Below, in pieces: positions 17,345-26,089 of a stretch of 64,000 bases of DNA. The notes under the pieces were generated by a model. It was given only the letters and a program-made list of their open reading frames with translations. It was not told the DNA's origin and did not search any database. Source of the stretch: Pseudomonas sp. M47T1 (GTDB lineage: Bacteria > Pseudomonadota > Gammaproteobacteria > Pseudomonadales > Pseudomonadaceae); contig NZ_AJWX01000024.1 in the NCBI RefSeq assembly GCF_000263855.1, forward strand, positions 39,069-103,068, given 5' to 3'. The translations under genes and the position numbers were made by a program. The first letter of the stretch is position 1. Each line of letters opens with the position of its first letter.

Positions 17345-17380
17345 GCTCTGTACGAAATGCATCCCAGCTCGGCCATGTCG
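17341..17380. repeat. 40-bp direct repeat, copy 2 (IS-terminus-like)
   Basis: Same orientation as 9862-9901, two mismatches in 40 bases. It begins at the stop codon of the GlxA-type regulator. The next 260 bases up to poxB contain no gene and may be further remnant sequence. Confidence 0.6.
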
Positions 17381-17639
17381 GCGCTGCGAAAAGGTTCGCT
17401 GGACCTTCGGCGGTGTCATGCCGGTCGCTGGCACGCGGCGCGAGCCTTGGCAGCCTCACGTGGTGGCAGCTCCGACCATCGCCCTCTGTAGCAGCGGCCG
17501 TCAGTGAACCCGGGGCATGCGCAGTGAGTACCTGCGTACTCCGCCCTCCTCGACTTTGGTCTGACCCTGAAAAACCTGAACTCCCCCGGGTGCATGGGAG
17601 ACTAAACCCTCAGCACTCACCCCTTTGCGAGGAAACCCA

Positions 17640-19358
17640 ATGTCCAGCAAAAAAGTCGCTGATATCGTCATCGAAACGCTCCAGGCCGCCGGCGTCCGTC
17701 ATTGTTACGGCATCGTTGGCGACACCCTCAATCACGTCACCGACGCCATTCACCGCAGCGACATCCAGTGGGTGCATATGCGCCACGAAGAAGTGGCGGC
17801 GTTCGCGGCCGGGGCCGAGTCGTTTATCAGTGGCCGGCTGACGGCGTGCGCAGGCTCCTGCGGGCCCGGTGGGTTGCACTTCATCAACGGCGTGTTCGAG
17901 GCCCAGCGCAACGGTGCGCCCATGGTGCTGATCGCCAGCCAGGTGATCACCAGCGAGCTGGGCATGGACTTCCCCCAGGAAGTCGACTTCAAGGCCATCT
18001 ACGGGCCCTGCACGGTGTTCTGCGAACAGGTGTACACCGCCGATCAGGCGCGCCGGGTGACTGCCCTTGCCGCCCAGACTGCACTGAACGAGGGCGGCGT
18101 GGCGGTAATCATTTTGCCGTCCGACATCAGCATGGCCGAGGTCAAGGCGGATGCGCCCTTCGCCGCCCACCACCCACGCCCGGTCAGCCAGCCCAACCCT
18201 GAAGAGTTGGCCCAAATCGCCGCCCTGCTCGCCGCCGGCAAGAAAGTCTCGATCTACGCCGGTTTCGGCTGCGCGGGTGCCCATGATGAACTGGTGGAAC
18301 TGGCTCGCCTGCTCAAGGCGCCCATTGCCCACACCTCGCGGGCCAAGGATTTCGTCGAATACGACAACCCCTACAACATGGGCATGACCGGCGTGTTCGG
18401 CGTGGAGTCCGGTTACCACGCCATGATGGAATGCGACACCCTGCTGCTGTTGGGCGCCGACTTCGCCTGGAAGCAGTTTTACCCCGCCAAGGCCAAGGTT
18501 ATCCAGGTGGACCGCAAAGGCGCGCATCTGGGCCGGCGCCACCCCGTGGACCTGGGTGTGGTGGGCGACGTGGGGCCGACGCTCAAGGCGCTGCTGCCCC
18601 TGATCGAGGAGAAAACCACCGTGGGCTGGCTGGAAGAATGCCTCAAGCACCGCCAGCAGACGCTCAAGGCCATGGCCCATGATCAACGCCACAGGGACGG
18701 CGAGCTGATTCACCCGCAGTACCTCACGCACCTGCTCGACCAGCACGCCAGCAGCGATGCGCTATTCACCGGCGACGGCGGTTCGCCCATGGTGTGGCTG
18801 TTGCGGCACATCAACGTCAACGGTGCCCGCCGCACCCTCACCAGCCTGCGCCACGGCACCATGGCCAACGCCATGCCCCAGGCCCTGGGCTTGCAGAAAG
18901 CCTACCCAAACCGCCAGGTGATCTCGCTGTCGGGTGACGGTGGCCTGGCCATGCTGTTGGGCGACCTGCTGACCGCGGTGCAGGAAAAACTGCCCATTAA
19001 AGTGGTGGTGTACAACAACGCCTCGCTGAACTTCGTGCAGATCGAGCAGAAAGTCGAAGGGCTGCTGGACAACTACACCGACCTGCACAACCCCGACTTT
19101 GCCGAGGTAGCGCGGGCGATGGGCTTGTATGGGCGCCAGGTCAGCGACGGCGCCGAGCTGGAAGAAGCCGTGCAGGCGTTCCTCGCGCAACCGGGGCCGG
19201 CGCTGCTGGACGTCAAGGTCAACCCCGAAGAGTTGGTGATGCCGGCCAAGGTCGAATTCGCCCAGGTGGCCGGCATGGCACTGTATTCGGCCAAGGCCGT
19301 GCTGGGTGGCCGTGGTGGGGATGTGAAAGACCTGCTGGTGAACAACTTCATCAAGTAG
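17640..19358 (+). CDS. poxB: Thiamine-diphosphate pyruvate oxidase/dehydrogenase (PoxB-like)
   Basis: 572 residues, the same length as E. coli PoxB, which oxidatively decarboxylates pyruvate to acetate and passes electrons to quinones at the inner membrane. RHEEVAAFAAGAE (Glu50/51) is the thiamine-activating glutamate region, GSCGPG and ASQVITSELGMDF follow, and the diphosphate-binding motif is SGDGGLAMLLGD ending in NN about 28 residues later. The C-terminal GGRGGDVKDLLVNNFIK resembles the membrane-activated tail of PoxB. The ATG has GAGGAAACCC upstream. It is a single gene, convergent with aroQ across a strong hairpin. Confidence 0.85.
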   Translation: MSSKKVADIVIETLQAAGVRHCYGIVGDTLNHVTDAIHRSDIQWVHMRHEEVAAFAAGAESFISGRLTACAGSCGPGGLHFINGVFEAQRNGAPMVLIASQVITSELGMDFPQEVDFKAIYGPCTVFCEQVYTADQARRVTALAAQTALNEGGVAVIILPSDISMAEVKADAPFAAHHPRPVSQPNPEELAQIAALLAAGKKVSIYAGFGCAGAHDELVELARLLKAPIAHTSRAKDFVEYDNPYNMGMTGVFGVESGYHAMMECDTLLLLGADFAWKQFYPAKAKVIQVDRKGAHLGRRHPVDLGVVGDVGPTLKALLPLIEEKTTVGWLEECLKHRQQTLKAMAHDQRHRDGELIHPQYLTHLLDQHASSDALFTGDGGSPMVWLLRHINVNGARRTLTSLRHGTMANAMPQALGLQKAYPNRQVISLSGDGGLAMLLGDLLTAVQEKLPIKVVVYNNASLNFVQIEQKVEGLLDNYTDLHNPDFAEVARAMGLYGRQVSDGAELEEAVQAFLAQPGPALLDVKVNPEELVMPAKVEFAQVAGMALYSAKAVLGGRGGDVKDLLVNNFIK

Positions 19359-19364
19359 CCGCAG

Positions 19365-19402
19365 GGGCTTGGTGGCGCTGAGGGGACAGCGCCACCAAGC
19401 CC
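19365..19402. terminator. Strong bidirectional hairpin between convergent poxB and aroQ
   Basis: A perfect 16-bp stem: GGGCTTGGTGGCGCTG (19365-19380) pairs with 19387-19402 around a 6-base loop. No T-tract follows, but the position 7 bases after one stop and just before the other (19412) suits a shared transcript end. Confidence 0.6.
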
Positions 19403-19411
19403 TGGGCAATG

Positions 19412-19858
19412 TCAGCTGTCGCGCGCAAGCAGGTCGTGAATCGCCTGCACCGCCAGCGGATACCCCAGCGCGCCCATCCCGCAGATCACCGAATCCACCA
19501 CGCTGGACATGATCGAATGCCGGTGCAACTCATCCCGCGCATGGATATTGGACAGGTGCAATTCAATCACCGGTGCATCAATGACCTTCAGCGCATCGAG
19601 CACAGGGATCGAGTGAAATGAAAAGCCTGCGGGGTTGATGATCACCGCCGCGCCCTGTTCGAACGCCTCTTGAATCCAATCCACCATGACACCTTCGTGG
19701 TTCGTCTGGCGAAACTCGCACACGAGGTCAAGCGCCTGGGCCTGGTTGAGGGTGGCCTCGCGAATCTGCGCCAGGGTGGTATGCCCGTAGATATGCGGTT
19801 CACGGCGCCCCAACAGGTTCAGGTTGGGGCCGTTGAGTACGAAAACAGTGCGGTTCAT
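19412..19858 (-). CDS. aroQ: Type II 3-dehydroquinate dehydratase
   Basis: 148 residues, full length. FVLNGPNLNLLGRREPHIYG carries the family start and the catalytic Tyr24; ELHLSNIHARDELHRHS carries the catalytic His region. The usual NPGAYTHTS-like loop is NPAGFSFHS here, a divergent version. The enzyme interconverts 3-dehydroquinate and 3-dehydroshikimate. It is transcribed after an MHS-family transporter (15-base gap) that is itself divergent from a LysR gene, which suggests a catabolic (quinate/shikimate uptake) role rather than the biosynthetic copy. Confidence 0.9.
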   Translation of the reverse strand: MNRTVFVLNGPNLNLLGRREPHIYGHTTLAQIREATLNQAQALDLVCEFRQTNHEGVMVDWIQEAFEQGAAVIINPAGFSFHSIPVLDALKVIDAPVIELHLSNIHARDELHRHSIMSSVVDSVICGMGALGYPLAVQAIHDLLARDS

Positions 19859-19873
19859 GGTCGTCCTGGGGGG

Positions 19874-21229
19874 TTATTTGGAAAGAATGGCGGGTGTAAG
19901 AGCGTCTGCCGGTGCGCCCTCGGCCACGGCATTGAGGTCGACGCCGCGGGTTTCCGGGCCGATCAGGATCATGCCCAGGGACACCAGGTTGATCACCGCG
20001 CACAACGACACCAGCGGCCAGGGCGAGCCGCCCGACTGGCTCATCAGCCACACGGCAACCATGGGCATTGGGCCGCCGACCAGCAGGTTCGCGCCGGTGT
20101 AGGCCAGGGCGGAACCGGAGTAACGAACGTGGGTGGGGAAGCTTTCGGCAAAGGCCACCGGCTGAATACCGCTCTGGAACTGCGTGAACCCCAGGAACAA
20201 GCCCATGATGGCCATGATTGCGCTGACGTTCTGCGTGTCGAGGATGGGGAAGTACACCACCAGGATCAGCAACGTCATGCACGAGCCCAGCGCCAGTGCC
20301 TTCTTGCGGCCCCAGCGATCACACAGGTAGCCACCGCCCAACGCGCCGAAGATCGCGCAGACGTTCGCCACCATCAGCGACATGAAGCCCATGGATTGGG
20401 TCATGCCCAGGTGCTTGGTCAGGTAGCTGAGGGAAAAGATCACAATCAGGTAGAACAGCGCTGCGGGCGAGCAGAAAAACAGCATCAACCGCACGATGGT
20501 CTTGTAGTGACTGCCCAAGGCCGACGCCAGCGGGCTATCTGCCTGTTTCGCCGGGGCTTTCTTCAGCGCCACGAACGCCGGGGTTTCATCGACCTTGAGG
20601 CGGATGAAGATGCCCACTACCACCAGCACGAAGCTGAGCACAAAGGGTATGCGCCAGCCAAAGGCGTCGAACTGTTCGGCCGACAGGGTGGCAGCCAGCC
20701 CCATCAGTACCCCGTTTGCGAGTATCTGGCTAAGCGGCGAGCACAGTCCCAGCAGCCCCGAAGAGCGGCCTCGGCGATCCGGCGCCGCGTGTTCCAAGGC
20801 CATCAGCTGAGCGCCGGTGGACTCGCCGCCCAGCGCGAAGCCCTGGATGATACGCAGCAACACCAGCAACATGGGCGCCCAGACACCGATCTGCGCATAG
20901 GTGGGCAACAACCCCATGAGCACCGACGCCATGCCCATCATGGTTACGGTGGCCAGCATCAGGTTGCGCCGCCCCAGTGTGTCGCCCAGGTAGCCACAGG
21001 TAATGGCGCCAAGGGGGCGGGCTGCCAGGCCCACGCCAAAGGTCGCCAAGGACGCCAGCAAGCCTGCCGTGGGTTCCATGGAGGGGAAGAACAGCTTGGG
21101 CAGGATGGTCGCCGACACGGCGCCATACAAGGTGAAATCGAACCATTCCAATGCCGTGCCGACAGTGGCGGCACTGACCGCTCGGCGTGACATAGGCCGA
21201 TCGTGGGTGGGGGTGCTGGTCGTGCTCAT
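19874..21229 (-). CDS. MHS-family MFS transporter (shikimate/quinate-type)
   Basis: 451 residues from the ATG at 21229. Metabolite:H+ symporter hallmarks are present: ALEWFDFTLYGAVSATILPK, GYLGDTLGRRNLMLATVTMM, RIIQGFALGGESTGAQLM and GGYLCDRWGRKKALALG, with about twelve membrane segments. These proteins import organic acids such as shikimate, quinate-like or alpha-ketoglutarate. The 15-base spacing to aroQ points to a dehydroquinate/shikimate-type substrate. It is divergent from the LysR gene at 21357, its probable regulator. Confidence 0.9.
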   Translation of the reverse strand: MSTTSTPTHDRPMSRRAVSAATVGTALEWFDFTLYGAVSATILPKLFFPSMEPTAGLLASLATFGVGLAARPLGAITCGYLGDTLGRRNLMLATVTMMGMASVLMGLLPTYAQIGVWAPMLLVLLRIIQGFALGGESTGAQLMALEHAAPDRRGRSSGLLGLCSPLSQILANGVLMGLAATLSAEQFDAFGWRIPFVLSFVLVVVGIFIRLKVDETPAFVALKKAPAKQADSPLASALGSHYKTIVRLMLFFCSPAALFYLIVIFSLSYLTKHLGMTQSMGFMSLMVANVCAIFGALGGGYLCDRWGRKKALALGSCMTLLILVVYFPILDTQNVSAIMAIMGLFLGFTQFQSGIQPVAFAESFPTHVRYSGSALAYTGANLLVGGPMPMVAVWLMSQSGGSPWPLVSLCAVINLVSLGMILIGPETRGVDLNAVAEGAPADALTPAILSK

Positions 21230-21330
21230 GGGCGCGCGCTCGTCGTTATTGTTATGGGGCTTGAATCGATGAAGTGAGTAGACGTTAACGCAAACGGCTT
21301 GCAGAATAATTATCGAAAACAGCACAAATG

Positions 21331-21347
21331 CATAAGCCAACCTTATG
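21331..21347. promoter_or_regulatory. LysR-type palindrome in the transporter/regulator intergenic region
   Basis: CATAAG (21331-21336), 5 bases, CTTATG (21342-21347): a perfect 6-bp palindrome of the T-N11-A kind bound by LysR proteins. It overlaps the upstream candidate ATG at 21345 of the lysR gene, which favours the ATG at 21357 as start and suggests autoregulation. Confidence 0.5.
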
Positions 21348-21356
21348 AGTCCGCCC

Positions 21357-22241
21357 ATGGAATTGCGACACTTGAAAGCCTTCGTCCTCGCTGCTGACCT
21401 GCAACACTTCAGCCGCGCGGCCGAACAGCTGGGCATTGCCCAGCCCGCAATGAGCCAACTGATGCGCAGCCTGGAGCGCGAACTGGGCTTGAGCCTATTC
21501 CGCCGGGCAAACCGCGGGGTGGCGCTGACGGCCGCCGGGGCGGCGTTCCTGCCACATGCGCGGCAATCCATCGAAGCCAGCGAGCTGGCCAGCGCGGCGG
21601 CCTGGCGGGCCCGGCGGGGGGAAGTGGGCGAGGTCAACATTGGTTACCACTCGGCGCTGTTCGAGGCCAACCTGCCGCATTTGCTGCGCCACTACTTCAG
21701 CGCCTTTCCGGAAGTGACCGTGTCGCTGGTGGACGCGGGCATTCGCGTTCAGCTGGAAATGTTGCTTGAACACACACTGGACCTGGCCTTTGCGCGGGTC
21801 TTCAAGCACCACCTGCCCGATCGGCTGCGCACCCACCCGTTCAGCCATTCGCGCCTGGTGTTGCTGATGCCGGACAATCACGCCTTGGCCGAGACCTTCA
21901 ACGGTGAACTGGCGACGCTGCGCCACGAGAAGTTCGTGTTCCTGCAGGACAGCGCCGGCATCGGCCTGACCTCGCACACGTTGCACGCCTGCCGGCAATG
22001 CCAGCTGCACCCGGAAAACATCATGTACGTGCCGTCGCTGATGAGCATTCCCGGGCTGGTGGCCGCGGGCATCGGCCTGAGTATCGTGCCCGAACCGGTG
22101 ACGCGGTTGGCGATGCCGGGGGTACGCATCCACCCCCTGGCACAGCCGGAAATGGTCAGCGAACTGTCGCTGATCTCGCGCATCGACGAGCGCGCCAGCG
22201 CGGTGCTGCACTTCATCGAACAGGCCCGCGGCTGGGTGTGA
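21357..22241 (+). CDS. LysR-family transcriptional regulator
   Basis: 294 residues from ATG 21357 (MELRHLKAFVLAADLQHFSR); a second ATG at 21345 lies within a palindrome. The N-terminal helix-turn-helix is standard (AAEQLGIAQPAMSQLMRSLE), followed by the substrate-binding fold. BenM/CatR-like features suggest an aromatic-acid or hydroaromatic inducer, consistent with control of the divergent MHS transporter and AroQ. Confidence 0.92.
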   Translation: MELRHLKAFVLAADLQHFSRAAEQLGIAQPAMSQLMRSLERELGLSLFRRANRGVALTAAGAAFLPHARQSIEASELASAAAWRARRGEVGEVNIGYHSALFEANLPHLLRHYFSAFPEVTVSLVDAGIRVQLEMLLEHTLDLAFARVFKHHLPDRLRTHPFSHSRLVLLMPDNHALAETFNGELATLRHEKFVFLQDSAGIGLTSHTLHACRQCQLHPENIMYVPSLMSIPGLVAAGIGLSIVPEPVTRLAMPGVRIHPLAQPEMVSELSLISRIDERASAVLHFIEQARGWV

Positions 22242-22415
22242 GGCCCTTGCTCGGCACGCTTTGCTGGGTCATTGCTGCCGGGGTACCTACATCAGGATCG
22301 GCTCGTGGAAAGGCGTGCGGGCCCAAGGCAGTCAATGCCAATGCCTATCCTGGAAGAACGAGTTCAAGCCTGACGGCCACTTCGCCATCAGTCCATCAAC
22401 CGTTCATTCACTCGC

Positions 22416-22715
22416 TCAGCGCTGGGCCAGCACCGTGCCCAGCAACCCGGGAAAGCGGCTCTCAAGCACCTCGCGGCGCAACGAGTTCATGTGCATGGTG
22501 CCCACGTTGCGGGTCTGCACCAACCCGGCCTCGCGCAGCACACGGAAATGGTGGGACATGCTGGACTTGGGCCGCCCCCCGTCCAGCTCGCCACAGGTGG
22601 CCTCGGCCACGCCGGCCAGGCAGCGTACGATGCCCAGGCGCACGGGGTCGCTCAACGCATACAGCAGGCGCTCGAGGGTCAGGTCATCGGGGTTGGGGTG
22701 GGTATAGGTTCGCAT
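22416..22715 (-). CDS. ArsR-family helix-turn-helix regulator
   Basis: 99 residues from the ATG at 22715. LLYALSDPVRLGIVRCLAGV and PKSSMSHHFRVLREAGLVQT are the winged-helix core of ArsR/SmtB repressors. No CxCxxC metal motif is evident, so the signal is probably not arsenic; Cys31-like and Cys residues around the first helices could be redox-active. It is divergent from xenA with a perfect palindrome (22750-22773) between them, so it very likely represses xenA and itself, as in YqjM-type systems. Confidence 0.9.
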   Translation of the reverse strand: MRTYTHPNPDDLTLERLLYALSDPVRLGIVRCLAGVAEATCGELDGGRPKSSMSHHFRVLREAGLVQTRNVGTMHMNSLRREVLESRFPGLLGTVLAQR

Positions 22716-22749
22716 GGCGCACATGATATCGGGGCTTCCATAAATTGCC

Positions 22750-22773
22750 ATAGTTCGATTATGATCGAACTAT
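22750..22773. promoter_or_regulatory. Palindromic operator between arsR-type gene and xenA
   Basis: ATAGTTCGAT (22750-22759) and ATCGAACTAT (22764-22773) form a perfect 10-bp inverted repeat with a 4-base spacer. It sits 30 bases before the xenA start and 34 bases before the regulator start, where a bound dimer would block both promoters. Confidence 0.8.
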
Positions 22774-22803
22774 CGAAAATTGCCCACTTGCCGGAGTTTG
22801 CAC

Positions 22804-23895
22804 ATGTCCGCGTTGTTCCAACCCTTCACCCTCAAAGACGTCACGCTGCGCAATCGCATCGCGATTCCGCCCATGTGTCAGTACATGGCCAAAGACGGCC
22901 TGATCAACGATTGGCACCACGTGCACTTGGCCGGCCTGGCCCGTGGCGGCGCAGGCCTGGTGGTGGTGGAAGCTACCGCGGTAGCCCCCGAAGGCCGCAT
23001 CACCCCCGGCTGTGCCGGCATCTGGAACGATGAACAGGCCCAGGCCTTCGTGCCCGTGGTGCAGGCCATCAAGGCCGCCGGTTCCGTGCCGGGCATCCAG
23101 ATCGCCCATGCTGGCCGCAAGGCCAGCGCCAACCGCCCGTGGGAAGGCGACGACCATATCGCCGAGGGTAACCCCGAAGGCTGGCAGACCATCGCGCCGT
23201 CGGCCATTGCCTTCGGTGCCAACCTGCCGAAAGTGCCGCGCGCCATGACCCTGGACGACATCGCTCGGGTTCGCCAGAACTTCGTCGACGCGGCCCGCCG
23301 TGCCCGTGACGCCGGTTTTGAATGGATCGAGCTGCACTTCGCCCACGGCTACCTGGGCCAGAGCTTCTTCTCCGAGCACTCCAACCAACGCACCGACGCC
23401 TACGGTGGCAGCTTCGACAACCGCAGCCGTTTCCTGCTCGAAACCCTGGCGGCCGTGCGCGAAGTGTGGCCTGAGCACCTGCCGCTGACCGCACGCTTTG
23501 GCGTGCTGGAATACGACGGGCGCGACGAGCAGACCCTGGTCGAGTCCATCGAACTGGCACGCCGCTTCAAGGCCGGTGGCCTGGACCTGCTGAGCGTCAG
23601 CGTCGGTTTCACCATTCCGGACACCAACATCCCGTGGGGCCCGGCCTTCATGGGCCCGATTGCCGAGCGCGTGCGCCGCGAAGCGGACCTGCCGGTAACC
23701 TCTGCCTGGGGTTTTGGTACCCCGCAACTGGCCGAAGGCGCGCTGACCGCCGGGCACCTGGACCTAGTGTCCGTGGGCCGCGCCCACCTGGCCGACCCGC
23801 ACTGGCCCTACTTCGCCGCCAAGGAACTGGGCGTCGACAAGGCCTCCTGGACGCTGCCGGCGCCTTACGCCCATTGGCTTGAGCGTTACCGCTGA
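22804..23895 (+). CDS. xenA: Xenobiotic reductase A-type Old Yellow Enzyme
   Basis: 363 residues from the ATG at 22804, with GGAG 8 bases upstream. XenA features are all present: PPMCQYMA with the FMN-tuning Cys25, IQIAHAGRKAS, HFAHGYLGQSFFSEHSN with the substrate His pair, and a C-terminal PYAHWLERYR. The enzyme uses NAD(P)H and FMN to reduce activated alkenes, nitrate esters and other xenobiotics in the cytoplasm. Sequence recall places it very close to P. putida XenA. It is divergent from an ArsR-type repressor gene with a perfect operator between them, so derepression by electrophiles is likely. Confidence 0.93.
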   Translation: MSALFQPFTLKDVTLRNRIAIPPMCQYMAKDGLINDWHHVHLAGLARGGAGLVVVEATAVAPEGRITPGCAGIWNDEQAQAFVPVVQAIKAAGSVPGIQIAHAGRKASANRPWEGDDHIAEGNPEGWQTIAPSAIAFGANLPKVPRAMTLDDIARVRQNFVDAARRARDAGFEWIELHFAHGYLGQSFFSEHSNQRTDAYGGSFDNRSRFLLETLAAVREVWPEHLPLTARFGVLEYDGRDEQTLVESIELARRFKAGGLDLLSVSVGFTIPDTNIPWGPAFMGPIAERVRREADLPVTSAWGFGTPQLAEGALTAGHLDLVSVGRAHLADPHWPYFAAKELGVDKASWTLPAPYAHWLERYR

Positions 23896-23906
23896 CCGCG
23901 TAACGG

Positions 23907-23935
23907 TGTAGCCGCTGCCCAAGGCTGCGGCTACA
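23907..23935. terminator. Hairpin between convergent xenA and hydrolase gene
   Basis: TGTAGCCGC (23907-23915) pairs with GCGGCTACA (23927-23935). The palindrome is a common intergenic type in pseudomonads. No T-tract is present, but the position between converging genes suits transcript termination or stabilisation. Confidence 0.5.
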
Positions 23936-24407
23936 GCAGTCCCGCCATGATTTCTGCTCGCGTGGTGACCTGGCCAAAATGGTGTTTCCACAGGTCTATG
24001 CCCAACTGACCGGAGCGGTCCAGCGATGACCCCACTGTCAGGTCAGTCACCAGCGTGGGCATCAACCCCGCATCAAACAACGCAAAGCCTGCGGCCAATA
24101 CGCAGGTGTCGGTTTGCAGCCCGCAGACCAGCACACGCTCCACATCGAGTTGCTTGAGGTGCGCGATGGTCTCAACCGTCGGCGCGTAGCCGTGTTTGAT
24201 AAATACCGTGTCGGCTTCGATCAGGCTCTCATCTTGCGCCGCCGGGTGCCAGCCTAACTGGCGCTCGAACGGTGTCACCTGTTCATCATGCAGTTCCACC
24301 AGGGCAATGGTGGGGATCATCGCGGACAACGCGCGCGCACCATCGACCAGCCACTCTGGAGGGCTGAAGGTGGATTGGATGTCGATGATGAGCAAAGCCT
24401 GGCGCAT
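23931..24407 (-). CDS. Cysteine hydrolase of the isochorismatase family
   Basis: 158 residues from the ATG at 24407 (MRQALLIIDIQSTFSPPEWL). The catalytic triad Asp9, Lys71 and Cys102 (CGLQTDTCV) is intact. Members hydrolyse small amides, isochorismate or N-carbamoyl compounds; the short form here is closest to nicotinamidase-like general hydrolases. It overlaps the hairpin after xenA at its 3' end. Substrate unknown. Confidence 0.9.
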   Translation of the reverse strand: MRQALLIIDIQSTFSPPEWLVDGARALSAMIPTIALVELHDEQVTPFERQLGWHPAAQDESLIEADTVFIKHGYAPTVETIAHLKQLDVERVLVCGLQTDTCVLAAGFALFDAGLMPTLVTDLTVGSSLDRSGQLGIDLWKHHFGQVTTRAEIMAGLL

Positions 24408-24580
24408 GAACCGGTTCCGAACACTGGTGAAGGGCGCGGAGTATACCGCTACCGATCCACCCGCTGTAGCCGACCGCCAGCACGCGATGAGCCCAGTATT
24501 GACTGCGCGCGGCCAGTCGGGCGCTGCAACGGGAATTCGTGGCACAATTGCGGGTTACTGCGCACACCCAAGGGGATTCA

Positions 24581-26017
24581 ATGTCGCTGTTCAAAGACTT
24601 GCCTGATGACGATGGCCTGCCCGGCCCGCAACGGCGCCTGGCCATGGTGGCGGTGATGACCGCCACCGCCATGGCGGTACTGGATGGCACGGTGGTGAAT
24701 ATCGCCCTGCCCTCCATGGCACAGGCCTTCGACGTGCCGGCTGCCACCACGGTATGGGTGGTGAACGGCTACCTGCTGGCGGCCGCCATGACCCTGATGA
24801 CCTTTTCCGCGCTGGCCAGCCGCATTGGCTTTCGCGCCCTGTTCGTCGGCGGCATGAGCCTGTTTACCCTGGCGTCGGTGGGCTGCGCGCTGGCGCCTTC
24901 GCTGGACGTGCTGATTGTGATGCGGGTCATCCAGGGGATCGGTGGCGCTGCAACCTTGAGTATCGGCCCGGCCATCTACCGCACGGTGTTTCCGACGCGA
25001 TTGCTGGGCCGCATTCTGGGCTTGAACGCCCTGTTGGTCGCCGCCAGCACCGCGGTGGGCCCGGCCTTCGGCGGCACGCTGCTGTCGATTGCCAGTTGGC
25101 CGTGGCTGTTCGCGGTCAACCTGCCACTGGGCGTCGCCGCGGCCCTGCTGGGCTGGCGAGCCGTACCCCGGCACCGTTCCAGCGGTGGCGCCGCGTTCGA
25201 TGTGGTCGGCGCCGTGCTGTCGGCCATCACCATGGGCGCGGCTATCATGGCCACCGACGCGGTGTCCAAGGTCGATGGCCCGCTGACCCTGGCCAGTTGC
25301 GCTGGCGCCGGCGGGTTTGCCTTGGTGATGGTGGCCGCCGGTGCGGCCTTTATCTGGCGGCAACGCCGTGCGCCGGTGCCGTTGCTGCCGCTGGAGATAT
25401 TTTCGTCATCACGCTTCTCCCTGGCGGCGCTGACCTCGCTCACGGCGTTCGTCAGCCAGGGCATCGCCATTCTGTCGCTGCCCTTCCTGTTCCAGAACGC
25501 CTATGGCTACAGCGTGCTGGCCTCGGCGCTGCTGTTCACCGCCTGGCCGCTGGGCATCATCGTCGCCGCCCCCCAGGCCGGGCGCCTGGCTGACCGGCAT
25601 CCGCCCGCCCTGCTCTCCACCATCGGCCTGGGCCTGATGACGGTGGGGCTATTGATGCTGGCGCTGTTGGCGCCCGATGCGCATGCGCTGGATATTCTCT
25701 GGCGCGAATTTCTGTGCGGGGTGGGTTTCGGCTTTTTCCAGAGCCCCAACAACCGCGAGATGCTCGCCAACGTGTCCCGCGAGCGCAGCGGCAGTGCCTC
25801 GGGCATCCTCGCCATTGCCCGCACCTTTGGCCAATGCCTGGGCGCAGCCCTGGTGGCCGTGGTGCTGTCTGTCTATGCCGGGCATGAGGCCGGCGGCCAG
25901 GCCCTGTCGCTGGTGGCAGCGCTGGAAGCCAAGGCCATGCACATGGCCCTGGGCGTGGCCGCCATCGCCTCCGGGCTGGCGACCTGCGTAAGTATCAGCC
26001 GGATTCGCAGCCGGTGA
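24581..26017 (+). CDS. MFS transporter, DHA2 (EmrB/QacA) family
   Basis: 478 residues with 14 predicted membrane segments. MAVLDGTVVNIALPSMAQAF (the DHA2 motif with conserved Asp), WVVNGYLLAAAMTLMTFSAL, RVIQGIGGAATLSIGPAIYR and FGGTLLSIASWPWLFAVNLP are typical of drug:H+ antiporters. AGGGG lies 8 bases before the ATG. It is divergent from the isochorismatase-like gene and probably expels toxic compounds; substrate unknown. Confidence 0.9.
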   Translation: MSLFKDLPDDDGLPGPQRRLAMVAVMTATAMAVLDGTVVNIALPSMAQAFDVPAATTVWVVNGYLLAAAMTLMTFSALASRIGFRALFVGGMSLFTLASVGCALAPSLDVLIVMRVIQGIGGAATLSIGPAIYRTVFPTRLLGRILGLNALLVAASTAVGPAFGGTLLSIASWPWLFAVNLPLGVAAALLGWRAVPRHRSSGGAAFDVVGAVLSAITMGAAIMATDAVSKVDGPLTLASCAGAGGFALVMVAAGAAFIWRQRRAPVPLLPLEIFSSSRFSLAALTSLTAFVSQGIAILSLPFLFQNAYGYSVLASALLFTAWPLGIIVAAPQAGRLADRHPPALLSTIGLGLMTVGLLMLALLAPDAHALDILWREFLCGVGFGFFQSPNNREMLANVSRERSGSASGILAIARTFGQCLGAALVAVVLSVYAGHEAGGQALSLVAALEAKAMHMALGVAAIASGLATCVSISRIRSR

Positions 26018-26089
26018 ATCGAATGGCTTGAACTGAACGCCCGGTCACGTGCACAGTACGGCCTGATTACAACTAGAAAGGACGCCACC

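Noticed and set aside
9862..17380. Composite transposon bounded by the 40-bp repeats
   Set aside because: No transposase is present and the intervening genes are ordinary core-type genes, so shared insertion-sequence ends are the more modest explanation.
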